From Bretschneidera sinensis (Eukaryota > Streptophyta > Magnoliopsida > Brassicales > Akaniaceae): 64,000 bases of DNA. Positions 37,301 to 47,646 of this stretch are shown in pieces; positions within the stretch are counted from its first letter, which is position 1, and every line of letters starts with the position of its first letter. The notes beneath the pieces were generated by a model, which worked only from the letters and a program-made list of their open reading frames with translations, was not told where the DNA came from and ran no database searches. A program made the position numbers and the translations under genes. The stretch lies in the NCBI GenBank assembly GCA_023935145.1, contig CM043697.1, positions 59,768,001 to 59,832,000 on the forward strand, in the 5' to 3' direction.

Positions 37301-40300
37301 ATAAAGAAGCATTATAAATAAAGAGGCAAAACCTAAAATACTTTGGTAACGGAAAATATAAAGGAAAATAACTAAGTACTTAACAAGGACAAAAGGAAAA
37401 TAAAAGAAGTCCCACAAACTTACTAGATCTACATTAGGGATATCAAGCCCGCGAGCCGCAACATCAGTGGCAACAAGTACTGTGAATTTTCCTTGCCGAA
37501 AACTATTCAATGTTCTCTCCCTTTGATGCTGAGATATATCTCCATGCAATGCCTCAGAAGCTATGCTACTTGTCAGTGCCATTGAGACCTCATCAGCATC
37601 TCGTTTTGTCTGCGTAAAAACAATAGTCTTCCCACCCTTCGCATAAACCTGAAATTTAAGACCGCATCTAGTGCTTCAGAAACAAAATGGTCCATTTCAC
37701 TTTGAAACCAATTTGACCAATATTAAAGACAGCTGCTAAGTCATACTGTTATCAGATCACTTAGGATGGTTCGCTTTGAAGTTGAAGTGGCTGATATAGC
37801 ATAAAGTTTGATCCCTTCTGCAAGCTTTTCATCTCGGTCTCCCACCTGTGAAGAAAGAGAAATAACAATAAATATTCAAGGTTTATTTTCCTCACTAAAT
37901 TAACAACATAAATGAAAACAAAATTTGATCTTCGAACACTACAGCAAAATTATACCGTTCTGTTTTGCATTTGTTGACAATACTATTATCTGTCTTAATT
38001 CAATGTTTCAGGCGATTACAACTAGACCATCAATTACAGGGGCAGAGGGCATGATTTACACAAGCCCACATACAAGAACACCAAAATTAAGGATTGAGAT
38101 CATATTTTGTTAAGTGTTCCAGCTGCAGGAGCCTTTCCATGATTAAAAAAAAAAACAGATAGTTGGCTGCGAGCTATTTGGCTCAGCCAAAAAATTAGAT
38201 GGTTGAGGGCGAGCCATTTGGCTCAGCAGTCATATGTCCCCACTTTGGCAGGGAGGGCTGTGGCTCAAATACCGCCTCCCAAGGGGTTGTCTCCCTTTTC
38301 CAAGGGGCATATCCCACCATTTAGTAGGAAAATGGAAGGAGAAGAAATGTGCTTAACTTCCAGACAAACAACCCAGGAGAGAAACAGAACAAACAAGTAA
38401 ATATGCAAATATAAAAACCAGGCATGTTTGGTATTTAACAGATTTTTGCAAATCAAAATATGCGAGTTGTTTATGGACTAGTTGATAAAACCCTACTCAA
38501 AGCATCTTCAGTACAACTCGACAAAATATTACTGTCAATTAATAGGGGTCTACATTAATATTTGTAAACATCACGAAACATGGAATCTGAAATGTCCAAT
38601 TTCCTTAAGCCCTTTAATCAAAGTAATTATCCAATGCTCAACCATCCATTATGTTAATAAAAAAAAGCATGTATTACTGAATCTTCATCCATAAATGATT
38701 AATTTCCCAAAAATTAGGCATCTACACCAGCTCATACCGAGAGAACAAGCAAAAACTAATACTTTAGTAACCATACAAACCCCAAGTGCTCGCAAAAGAA
38801 AAGTCATTAGAGAATACCAACTCCAAAAGGTACACCTTAAAAGAAGATTATTTGCATATCCACATGCAACTTCCTGATTACATATTTATAAGTAAGAACG
38901 TTCAGGTTCCTTTGTTCTTTCTTTTTCATTCTTCTTCTTTTCATGGGGGAGAGGGAAAAGGAAAATTAAATAAGACAAACGAAAAGATTTTTACCAAATC
39001 AATATTAAGTGGATTGTCCAAGTATTTTCTCGCCAATTTCTTGACCCAGGCAGGCATAGTTGCAGAGAAAAGCATGCTTTGTCGTTTTGATGGAAGATTT
39101 TCTAAGATTACTTCCACATCCTCCTCAAATCCAACAGCAAGCATCTGATCAGCTTCGTCGAGGACCAAAAATTCTACTTCCCCCAATTTGAGGCTGTTAC
39201 CTTTTATCAAGTCAATGATTCGACCAGGTGTTCCGACCACCACATCAACCCCACGTGAAAGAGCGCTCTGCTGGGTATTATAAGAAACCCCGCCATAAAC
39301 ACAAACAGTGTTCAAATAAGGTGCAGACTCTTTAATTTCTTTCTCTACTTGCTTTGCTAACTCACGAGTAGGTGCTAGAACCAAAACTTTAGGAAGACAG
39401 CCAGGCCTCCTACATAAAGAGAAAAGAAGTTCCATTTCATTCATCGAACACATTGAAGAGTAGCAGGGCTCTAGATGTGCATGATATAATGATTACCTCT
39501 GAGACCCTCGTAGTTCAGCATCTTCAGTAAGGCGTTTAATTATGGGGATCCCAAAGGCTAATGTCTTCCCAGTTCCAGTCTTCGCACGAGCAATGAGATC
39601 TCGACCTTCGAGTGCGGGGAGCAAGACAGCTCTCTAAATTATTGAAATAAAATCAAGTTAGCCTCTGAGAAATATTGACAAACAATTAGAATAAGAGAGA
39701 TGCCTTGAAAACTAAAGGTGCTTTTAGTATTGGAAAATGTTTTTCATTTTCCATCTTCCTTCTTAACATAATTTAAAGAGAAACATTTCTATTTCCAACA
39801 TAACATTAGAAAAATTGAAAAACAAAAAAAATAGTTTCCTAACTTTTCCTCTATTACGGTGGAAAGAGAAGTTCTGTTTTTCAAATTATGTTAAGAATAT
39901 CTAAATTATTGAAGAAAGTGTTAAAAGGAAAATGAATATGGAATAGGTTAATACTAAACGCACCCTAACTATCTTACAAATGGATAGACTCACGAAGTCA
40001 AATATAGATCTTAAAAAAAAGCACTTAATCGGTTTAAGGCAAAGTAGACTAAAATTAATTTCAATTATAGCAATTCTGTCAAGATGAACAAAAGTAACAA
40101 ATGGGAACTCAAGTAAAACGATGGCGTCTGGAATCGTGTTAGGTAAACTTTAGAAGACATAATAATCTCTGAAAAGCAACTAGATTTTTTTTTGATGAAT
40201 CTGAAAAACAATTAGAAATTATAAGACAGGACATCATAAGTTCCATTTGGAAGTAATGGTAGCAGAGGAAAGGGCATATTAAGGAGCAAGTAAAGGAACT

Positions 40301-41033
40301 ATTGAGATAATTTGAAGACTGGTGTAAGCAAAATCAGTTAAAACATTAACCTTCTAAAACATTCCAATAGCATAATAATCTAGAGTAATAGAAAGCGATA
40401 AGGCTTCAAACTATTAATCTGGAAGAGTTGTTCATAGATCTTTTGTCTTTCCACCCGCTTAGTGAATATACTTTACTAATAAAAAAAGGAAGACATAAAT
40501 TTACAAGAAACGATGAAATTAAATCCATAAATGGTAAAAGGAAAAGAGGAGAGGGAGAGAGATACTTGAATGGGGAAGAGGTGAGTAATGCCCCGCTTCT
40601 CAAGGGATTCGACCAGACGCTGAGGCAAACCCAAGTTAGAAATGGCAAGCTCGTGTTGGTTGGAAGAGGCGAGGGTGTCATCGGAGTCGTAGTGGTCGTC
40701 GTCGCTAACATCATCTTCGTCTTCACTGATGGAATTTTTGGAGAAGCCACCGAGGCCTTTGAATGCCTCTTCGCTGAGAACGGAATTGGGGGTGGCTATG
40801 GCAGAAGGAACAAAAGAGAGGGTATGTCTGAAGCCGCTGTTGCTGTTGCTATTACTGCTGCTCTTTAGAGCCAAAGGTCTACCAGCAGCTATAAGTGCGT
40901 TGAAGTGAGACTTGTCCGCTATGGGTAAGGATATGGTAGTTGTTATCCTTCTACTGTTGCTATTACCATTACCACTAGAGAATTCCAGAGACGGAGTCTG
41001 ATAAACGGACGGAACACCCACCAGAGAAGCCAT
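34348..41033 (-). CDS. RH3: Chloroplast DEAD-box RNA helicase, RH3-type, 10 exons
   Basis: Exons by my splice model: 40566-41033, 39497-39633, 38995-39409, 37747-37845, 37424-37648, 36675-37052, 35863-36006, 35668-35763, 35145-35473, 34348-34426; 2370 nt, 789 aa, all phases consistent. The N-terminus is Ser/Asn-rich and acidic ([11 protein letters not shown]), consistent with a plastid transit region. The helicase core shows the Q-motif region ([16 protein letters not shown]), motif [55 protein letters not shown] and [15 protein letters not shown] domain follows ([17 protein letters not shown]), then an Arg/Ser/Gly-rich tail with 9-residue RFSQGGS repeats, and a C-terminal zinc knuckle [14 protein letters not shown]. 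This order is that of Arabidopsis RH3, which acts in splicing of plastid group II introns and 50S ribosome assembly. The gene looks intact. Confidence 0.92.
35307..35420 (-). repeat. 27-bp coding tandem repeat in RH3 exon 9
   Basis: The unit TAGAACCTCCTTGGGAAAAT plus CGACCCG (plus strand) recurs four times with few changes. It encodes the 9-residue repeats [27 protein letters not shown] and RFSQGGSRD in the RNA-binding tail. Confidence 0.9.
38202..38320 (+). mobile_element. tRNA-derived SINE candidate in RH3 intron 3
   Basis: TTTGGCTCAGCAGT near 38217 resembles the polymerase III A box (TGGCNNAGTGG). GGCTCAAATACC near 38262 resembles the B box (GGTTCRAATCC). The spacing of about 45 bases between box starts fits a tRNA-like promoter. 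A partial duplicate of the 5' part (GGCTGCGAGCTATTTGGCTCAG) sits just upstream at 38165-38187. The 3' end and target duplication are not clear. It lies in the intron between exons 3 and 4 (37846-38994). Confidence 0.5.
39716..39965. mobile_element. Harbinger-like MITE, 250 bp, intact
   Basis: The ends are AGGTGCTTTTAGTATT and the mirrored AATACTAAACGCACCC, flanked by TAA duplications at 39713-39715 and 39966-39968. The interior is a long imperfect palindrome, with TTCTTAACATAATTT against AAATTATGTTAAGAA. It is the same family as the split MITE at 18023-22655. It sits in intron 1 of RH3. Confidence 0.82.
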
Positions 41034-42620
41034 TTTCAGTTACCAAGTTTTCCTCGTTTGCGAAATGCAAATTACAGGAAGATACTAAGTAATAATTTTG
41101 GGGTTTGGGCAGGGCAGAGGGAGAGTGGCCGGGAAGTATGAGAAATGAGAAACAGAGCAAGGGAGATAAGGCTCCCTCCTAAACAATGTATGGCCTTGCA
41201 GACCTCCACCGAGGTTACTATTATACTATCTTTTTCCTTTCGGGTCACTCTTTTAGACCGGACTTATTTACTGGGCTAACCCGCAAGATAGGTTGGAGCT
41301 AGGTATCAAGTTCGCGGATTTGAGGAAAAATGTTTGTGTGACGTGGACTTTACTTGGCTTAATAAAATCTTATTATTTTAGTAAATAAGTTTAAAACTAC
41401 TTTAATTTGGTAATAAAGATTTTTGACTACCCTATTGTTGGAAGGAAAAAAACTCACGGTCAAAGAGGTTTTGTCTAGAGATCAGAGACCGATCTAAAAA
41501 TTTTCATTACTAGAGGTAAAGTTATTAGAACATATTTATTTATAATATTAAATAAAATATTAATACAATTTTTCAAAACATATATTTGAAAATATTTCAT
41601 GTAGTATCATAAATATGAATATTTTCATATAAAAATGTTTAGACACAAAATCAAAACTACAATAAAAACCATCTTTGCATGTAATTACAAAACATTTTAA
41701 AATTATTTTCGGTGCGTTTTCATATTTTGAAAACATTATAAAATAAATTCATTATCAACACTACTAAATATGTAATTTTCAACCACAATTGTGTCTCACT
41801 GTTATTAGTTTCTTATGCTTCAGAAGTATTTTTCAATATTGGTTTCCTTTTTAGATTTTTTCATAACTAATTCAAAATTATTAGTTTAATTGGTTTATGT
41901 AATGAACAAGATAAGACAATATATGAAACAAATATATAAAAAAAAAACAACATATTTTTTAGCAGGGTAACTTTTCCCTTGTTTTAAGTCACCTGAAGGG
42001 ATAGTGTTTTAGTTTGTTAACACTCAATTATTGACAAATGATCATTATAAGATTTTTTTTACCAATGGCGCCATTTAGATCCCACTTAAAATGGGATTAA
42101 AGCAACTTTTTCTTCATTTTATTAACAAAAATTGTTTTAATCCCATTTTAAGAAGGATTTCAAACAACCCCAATATAGCTTAACCATGATTGGGGCTTAT
42201 GGTGCATTAGTGTTGAAGTTTATTTGTAAAAAACAGAGAGAAATCAAGTCTGATCAACCAAAGGCATAGTCCGGTCAACTAGACTTAAATCCCATCATAT
42301 CATATTTTGGATAGAAGGATTTCACAGATGACCGAAACATAAGTTCATCTAATCGAACTCGCGAATTTTCAATCTGTTTTCAAACAGAAACATAGTTCGG
42401 TCGATCAGACTAGCAATATTTTTTCTTTAGATTTTGATTTTTAAAATGCAGCTTTTCAAGAGTTTTGTTTTCTCAAACTCATACCTCTTCACTTCTACAT
42501 ATTGTTGGAAGTTAAGAGGTGTTTTTTAACAATTTTTTCTGATTTGCAACCTCTCTTCCTCTTCTTCTTCATATTCTTCTTCTTTTTCCTCTTCTTCTCC
42601 CTCTTCTTCTTCCACTTCTT
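41034..42620. other. Intergenic region upstream of RH3
   Basis: The RH3 leader and promoter occupy the left part. The rest is AT-rich with no gene. A foldback lies at 42075-42175: CACTTAAAATGGGATTAAAG is mirrored by TTTTAATCCCATTTTAAG, possibly a small MITE. A CTT-rich microsatellite spans about 42545-42630. Confidence 0.5.
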
Positions 42621-42632
42621 CTTCCTCTTCTC

Positions 42633-42920
42633 CTTAATAAAACCTTAAAGAAAGCGTTTTAAACGTGCCTCAAAGTATTGTTTCATTTACTATTTTCCAA
42701 ATTATTTATCCTAAATTTCTAACAATTTTAAGGCTCTATTAGTTCTTCAATTTTTCTATATCAATGATTCTTCTTCTTCTTCTTAATAAAACCTTAAAGA
42801 AAGCATTCTAAACGTGTCTCAAAGTCTTGCTTCATTTATTGTTTTCAAAATTATTTCTCCTAAATTTCTAACAATTTTAAAGCTTTATTAATTCTTCATT
42901 TTTTCTGTATCAATGAAGTC
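42633..42920 (+). repeat. Tandem duplication, period about 149 bp
   Basis: CTTAATAAAACCTTAAAGAA begins at 42633 and again at 42782. Both copies continue through CTAAATTTCTAACAATTTTA and end near TATCAATGA. It directly precedes the gag relic, whose start codon follows the second copy. Confidence 0.85.
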
Positions 42921-43705
42921 TGAATCAATCAAGTTAATGATCCAAGACATAGTGAAATTGGACCGATTCAATGGAAACAACTTTGCAGGCTAGCAGGACA
43001 AGATGGTGTTCCTTTTGACGGCACTGAAGATTTATAATATTCTAGATCCTAATTTGTAGCATGTACCAGAAGATCCAAAGCCCACTACTGATGGTAGGCA
43101 AACCACTGCAGCAGAGATTGATCAAGTCAGAAATGAAAGACATTTGAAATGTGTTGGAATTTAAGTACAAAGCTAAAGAAGAAAGTATAAATAAATTTCT
43201 TATATCTAAGTATTTTGAGTTTGATATGGTAGATGATAAACTTATGGTTGAACAAGTCCATGAGTTGCAAGTGATTGTTAACAAGATTCATGCCCAGAAA
43301 GTTGTCCTTCCTGAAACTTTCCAAGTGGGCGCAATTATTTCTAAATTGTCTCCCTCCTGGAAAGATTATAGGAAGAAGCTTTTGCGTAAATCTTTAGACT
43401 TCATATTGGAACATATTCAAAAACACTTTCATATAGAAGAATAATCATGTTTAAGTGATAATAGGAAGCTAGTTCCATATGAGTCTAAAGTTAGTTATGA
43501 GGATGGGAACGAATCTCAGTTTAAGAATATGAATTTGCAAGCAAAAAAGAATGGTCAACAATTGAAGAAAAATAAGTTCCATACTGGAGGGAAGAATGAG
43601 GAGGGTGTCTACTCTGTTTGCGGGAAAGCTTGTCATTTTGCAAACCAATGCATACACCAAAAGACCAAGTCAAATACAAAGGTAAACATGGTGGAATAAT
43701 CATTG
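42913..43705 (+). pseudogene. Copia gag relic
   Basis: From ATG at 42913 the frame reads VKLDRFNGNNFAG, stop, QDKMVFLLTALKIYNILDP, then PKPTTDGRQTTAAEID, then (another frame) YFEFDMVDDKLMVEQVHELQ and FQVGAIISKLSPSWKDYRKK, and ends with a knuckle-like CGKACHFANQC at about 43619. This is the gag (UBN2-type) of plant Ty1/copia. Two early stops are TAG at positions where TGG (Trp) is conserved. No pol follows and no LTR pair was identified, so it is a fragment. Confidence 0.8.
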
Positions 43706-43859
43706 ATTGTCATTGTGGGTATCATGCCCTACACCACCCATTGTCAATTATTAAGGGGGGCTCTCTCTCAAAGAGAGCTCTTCTAAGTCAGGGAACATTT
43801 CCTACATTTTGTACTTTATGTCATCCAATGACGAACAAGGATAACGAGTAAGGAGCTAC

Positions 43860-44780
43860 CATTTGACCTTGAAAGGGTAAAATCCTTTTTCATTGGTCTA
43901 TGCGCAAGAGATTAGTACACAAGATGATCTGATTATGAGAGAAAGGGGAATTAGAGCTCCCTCTCTCACTTAGGTCGAAGCCTAGCCCTTTTTGTTCTAG
44001 GACAAGTATTTAAAATTTAAGAAAATTTATTCTACCACATGTTAGCATTCAACACATACCAATATAGTTAAATCAACCAAAAATGATAACTTAAATAAAT
44101 TATCACAGTTGAGAGAGAAGTATGTATACTTAGGAGATTATTGACCCAAAAGTATCCTCCTAAGGACAATGGGCTTGACTCACTTAATTGCATTTCAAAC
44201 AATAATTTATAACGACATTGAATAATAAGCCAAGATAAAAATGAAAGAAAAATATAATTAAGTTGCGTTAAGAACAAAAGCATGTCAAAATATGCATGTA
44301 ATGGCATTTAAACAAAGATTTAAAAAGTTCAAGTTAAAATAAAGGAAAGCAGGGCAAAAATTTATGCCTGAATAAAGGTTGAGCCGATCAGCTCGTAAAG
44401 GAAACTGATTGATCCTCTCATTGGGCCGATTGGGCCCCACGGGGGACGATTGGTTCAAATGTATCGGATGCAAAACTCAAGCAAAAGTCATAGTAATTTA
44501 CAAAGAACATGCATCATTCTTGATTACATCCACATATGATCTAATAAAAGGACACTTTTTTAAATAGGTGTTTTATTAATAAGATTTAAAATATATACAT
44601 TCTTATGCATATCTTTTTTAGCACAAATTCTTCAACATTTTGATCAGGCACAACTGGCATAGAAAACAAACGTTTTGGAGGTGTGGTGATCTCAACATCT
44701 GAATTAATATATTTTTTATTAGATATATGAGATGATGAAAAATAAGACTGCAAGATCCATCAAGTATTTTGTTTGTTATA
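43860..44780. other. Non-coding intergenic stretch
   Basis: AT-rich sequence without recognisable genes. A GC-richer patch at 44385-44460 (GGGCCGATTGGGCCCCACGG) resembles retrotransposon debris. Confidence 0.4.
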
Positions 44781-44791
44781 TAATTGAGATA

Positions 44792-45260
44792 TTAAAAATT
44801 AAATTTAAAATAATCTATTAATATTTGTTTACCTTTCCTATTAATCTTGATCAATCCTTTCATAATTTTAAATTTTTTTTGCACTCGCTTGTGCGCCTTT
44901 AATAATACGTAATGGTATTCTTTCAACTTTTTGTCTTTTAAATACATTATTTCATAATCACATTGTAACCTTTTGTTCTCTAGTAATGCACTCTCATAAG
45001 TTGAATCAACTTCGTTGTATAACCATTTGTAATACTCCATGTTTTCAAAATTGACATCTAAAATCATAATATTGAAAATATCTTTCAAACGTTGTATTAG
45101 TTGTGGGCAACTTCCTGTTCCGACTAGACTTTGTCGTTATTTAATTTTCCCCAAGATTTTAAGTATTCTTCGGTTTGATTATTCTTATTCAGTACAATCT
45201 CTACATATGCTTGGACAACTCCATTTTCAATTTGTTCAAATCCCTAATTTGGCTCATTTA
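44792..45260 (-). pseudogene. Unidentified coding-like fragment with a frame shift
   Basis: The minus strand reads GFEQIENGVVQAYVEIVLNK and YLKSWGKLNND (45250-45140). A stop and a frame change follow, then QLIQRLKDIFNIMILD through ENKRLQCDYEIMYLKDKKLK to a stop at 44792. Charged, helix-rich residues suggest a coiled coil. I do not recognise the family. The two-frame continuity suggests an old protein-coding sequence, from either a gene or a transposon. Confidence 0.3.
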
Positions 45261-45289
45261 GACTCAACTTCTAGGTTATGTTAGTTAAA

Positions 45290-46756
45290 AGTATCTTGTA
45301 ACAAATACTGATAGCCTTCATATCTGTATAACGATAAATAGAAATGTTATTAGCAAAATTAAATTAAATAATTTTTTAATAAAATGATATTTAAACATCA
45401 TCTACATTGGTGATTGAAATATTTAAAATAAATATTAAATATTATATTATTTTTAGTAATATTTTGTTTTAAAAATTTATGTTATTGGACTCATTTTTAT
45501 GTATAACTAAATATATTGCTTTTAAAATTTGCTATGAATTTTTTTCACGTTATATATAATTTAAGAGTTAATAACACATAAAATTAAGTTAAATGAAAGG
45601 TGAATAATTAAAGAATTAATAGAAATTTAAATCCAATTAACATACCTCAGAGAAAATTGAATAATTAAACAGTGAATAATAAAGAAAGTTGAGGAAATAA
45701 AAATTTGAAATTTGTCAATGCAATCTAGTTCAATTGCCAAAAAATGAAAAATCAATCCTATATATTACATTTAAGTAAACTATTTAAGAAAAATAATATT
45801 ATAATCTATTGTAAATATAAAAAAGCACTAAGCCTTGTACCCTTGGTCCTGTGGGCATTTGGGCCATAACAAAATAATCGATCACCCACGGTGAGGTTAA
45901 AGTCAAATTACTTGTTGTTTAGCTAAATTACGTACAGAATGAAAAGCTTAAAAAAAATACCAAATAAAACAAATGAGCTCTAAAAGAAACAAAGAAATAA
46001 AATTGTAAACATGAGTATAAAAAAATTAAAAGACAATAATTAGTAAGCTTTTTTTAGCTAGTTGGTCCGCAGAGAAATGAAAACATTAAAAAGAAAAGAT
46101 CAAGTTTAAAAAGGAATTAAACACTGGTTGACTATTAAAATAAAAGTATTTTGTTATTTATATTTGTTAATGATATTTTATTATAGATAATTATTAATAT
46201 AAAATATTATTATTTGTAAGTAAGATGAAATGAGAGTTAATTTTCTTTAGATATGAATAAGTCTGCCAAACAATGAGTGTAAAGACTCTCACTCGAATAC
46301 TATCAAACACATAAATTATATATTTAATCTCCCAACATAAAATTTATCAGAAATTTTTTTTAAAAATAGTTAGATAAAGATTAAAGAGAACAAGTTAATT
46401 TAAATTTATCATACTTAAAATGGTTTATCAATTTATCATAACAAAATAAATCTTTTAAAAATAAATAAAAATACACTACAGTCTAAAAAAAAAACGCTAG
46501 GGTGCCATTCGGCTGACTTATGCTCTGAAATCGTTGTTTAACCAATCCTATACTGCAAGCCTAAATTCCTAGATTCACGGTAAGGAGGTTCGTGAAGTAT
46601 CCTCGAAAGTGATGCTGATATAGGCCCCTTCAGCAAAGTTAAACAAACAACATACATCCTAAACAGTAACTGAATTTCCACTGGCAGATAATCTATTTCT
46701 GCCTTTTTAAGACGTCTCCTCTCTACCTAAGCACATCCACAACTATGATAAATGAT
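45290..46756. other. Very AT-rich intergenic DNA
   Basis: No gene, RNA or clear repeat unit was found. It borders the tandem repeat in which the Tat element is inserted. Confidence 0.4.
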
Positions 46757-46874
46757 TCCACGGTAATTTAAAAACTCTATTTAATATTTATTCATGAATT
46801 TAAATAATTAATTCATATGAGTTTTAGATGTGTGTGTTAATTTAAGAGGTTACGTCAATGTTAGTGTACATGTC
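46757..46874. repeat. Tandem repeat copy 1 (left part), split by the Tat element
   Basis: The sequence from TTCCACGGTAATTTAAAAAC to GTACATGTC continues at 60118-60178 beyond the Tat insertion. A second copy begins at about 60174 (TTCCATGGTAATTTAAAAAC), is split by the element at 60202-61446, and resumes at 61450 with CCTATGAATTTAAATAA. A third partial copy lies near 61620-61675. Confidence 0.75.
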
Positions 46875-47570
46875 TGATATGACCTAAAATACTCTGGTCC
46901 AAACGAGCTCCAAGCCCAACAGAACAACCCCGGCCCGAATGAGCTCCAGCCTAGATGAGCACCAGGCCCACTAGAGCGGTCCAGTCCAAATGAGCCTTGG
47001 GCTCGGCAAGATGCTCCAACCTAATAAGAAGCCCGAATGGACTCTCCGGCCCAAGTAGCGTTTTGGTCCAGCAACCCCTCCAGCCTAGACAAGAGGCCAA
47101 TATCCTTCTGGCCCAGCAAAATATCCAAGCCCATGAAAGATGGCCCGGCAAACCTGCACCCAGATCCCCCTTACGACTTGACATCCTGCAGCCGCCAGCC
47201 ACCCTACGACTGCCGCCCTGCAGCCACCCTACGGCTGTCCTACAGCCACCCTACAGCGCCCCATTCTCCTGAGCTTGCAATCATTACCTCCCCGTTGTCA
47301 GACTACTATAAATAGGCCAGGGTATGGACTTTACCAGGCATTCACACACCTGCACTTATACTCGATATACCTAAGCCCTCGGCTTCTCCTTTGAATCGTT
47401 GCTAACTTAAGCATCGGAGCGCCCTCAGAGGTTCCCCCTCATTCCGAGGGCCTTTAGTTCCCTCTGTTATTTGTATAGGGCCCGGACACGTCCTCACCAA
47501 AGCCGCGTCAGCTCCCAGGCCACGTCCTCACTTAGGCCACGTCAGCACCAACTGTTTCTTGGCATCAACA
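46875..47570 (+). repeat. Left LTR of the Tat element
   Basis: TATAAATA at 47307-47314 is the likely promoter. A short internal tandem repeat of CAGCCACCCTACG occurs at about 47190-47255. The right LTR carries the same features. Confidence 0.9.
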
Positions 47571-47572
47571 GA

Positions 47573-47591
47573 TTGGCGCCGTCTGTGGGAA
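47573..47591 (+). other. Primer-binding site of the Tat element
   Basis: TTGGCGCCGTCTGTGGGAA starts two bases after the LTR. This sequence is typical of Tat/Athila-related plant gypsy elements. Confidence 0.75.
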
Positions 47592-47646
47592 ACCACAATC
47601 TCTCGCTACAACAGGAGCGAAGAAGTAAAAGAACTCATCTGTCACG

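Noticed and set aside
38202..38290. Functional tRNA gene
   Set aside because: A- and B-box-like motifs are present but I could not fold an acceptor or anticodon arm; a SINE head is more likely.
40428..40868. 146-aa plus-strand frame over RH3 exon 1
   Set aside because: It is antisense to the acidic, Ser-rich first exon of RH3 and has no recognisable domain.
46951..47315. Overlapping 80-90 aa frames in the Tat LTR
   Set aside because: The same frames recur in the right LTR and reflect GC-rich LTR sequence with a proline-rich repeat, not a gene.
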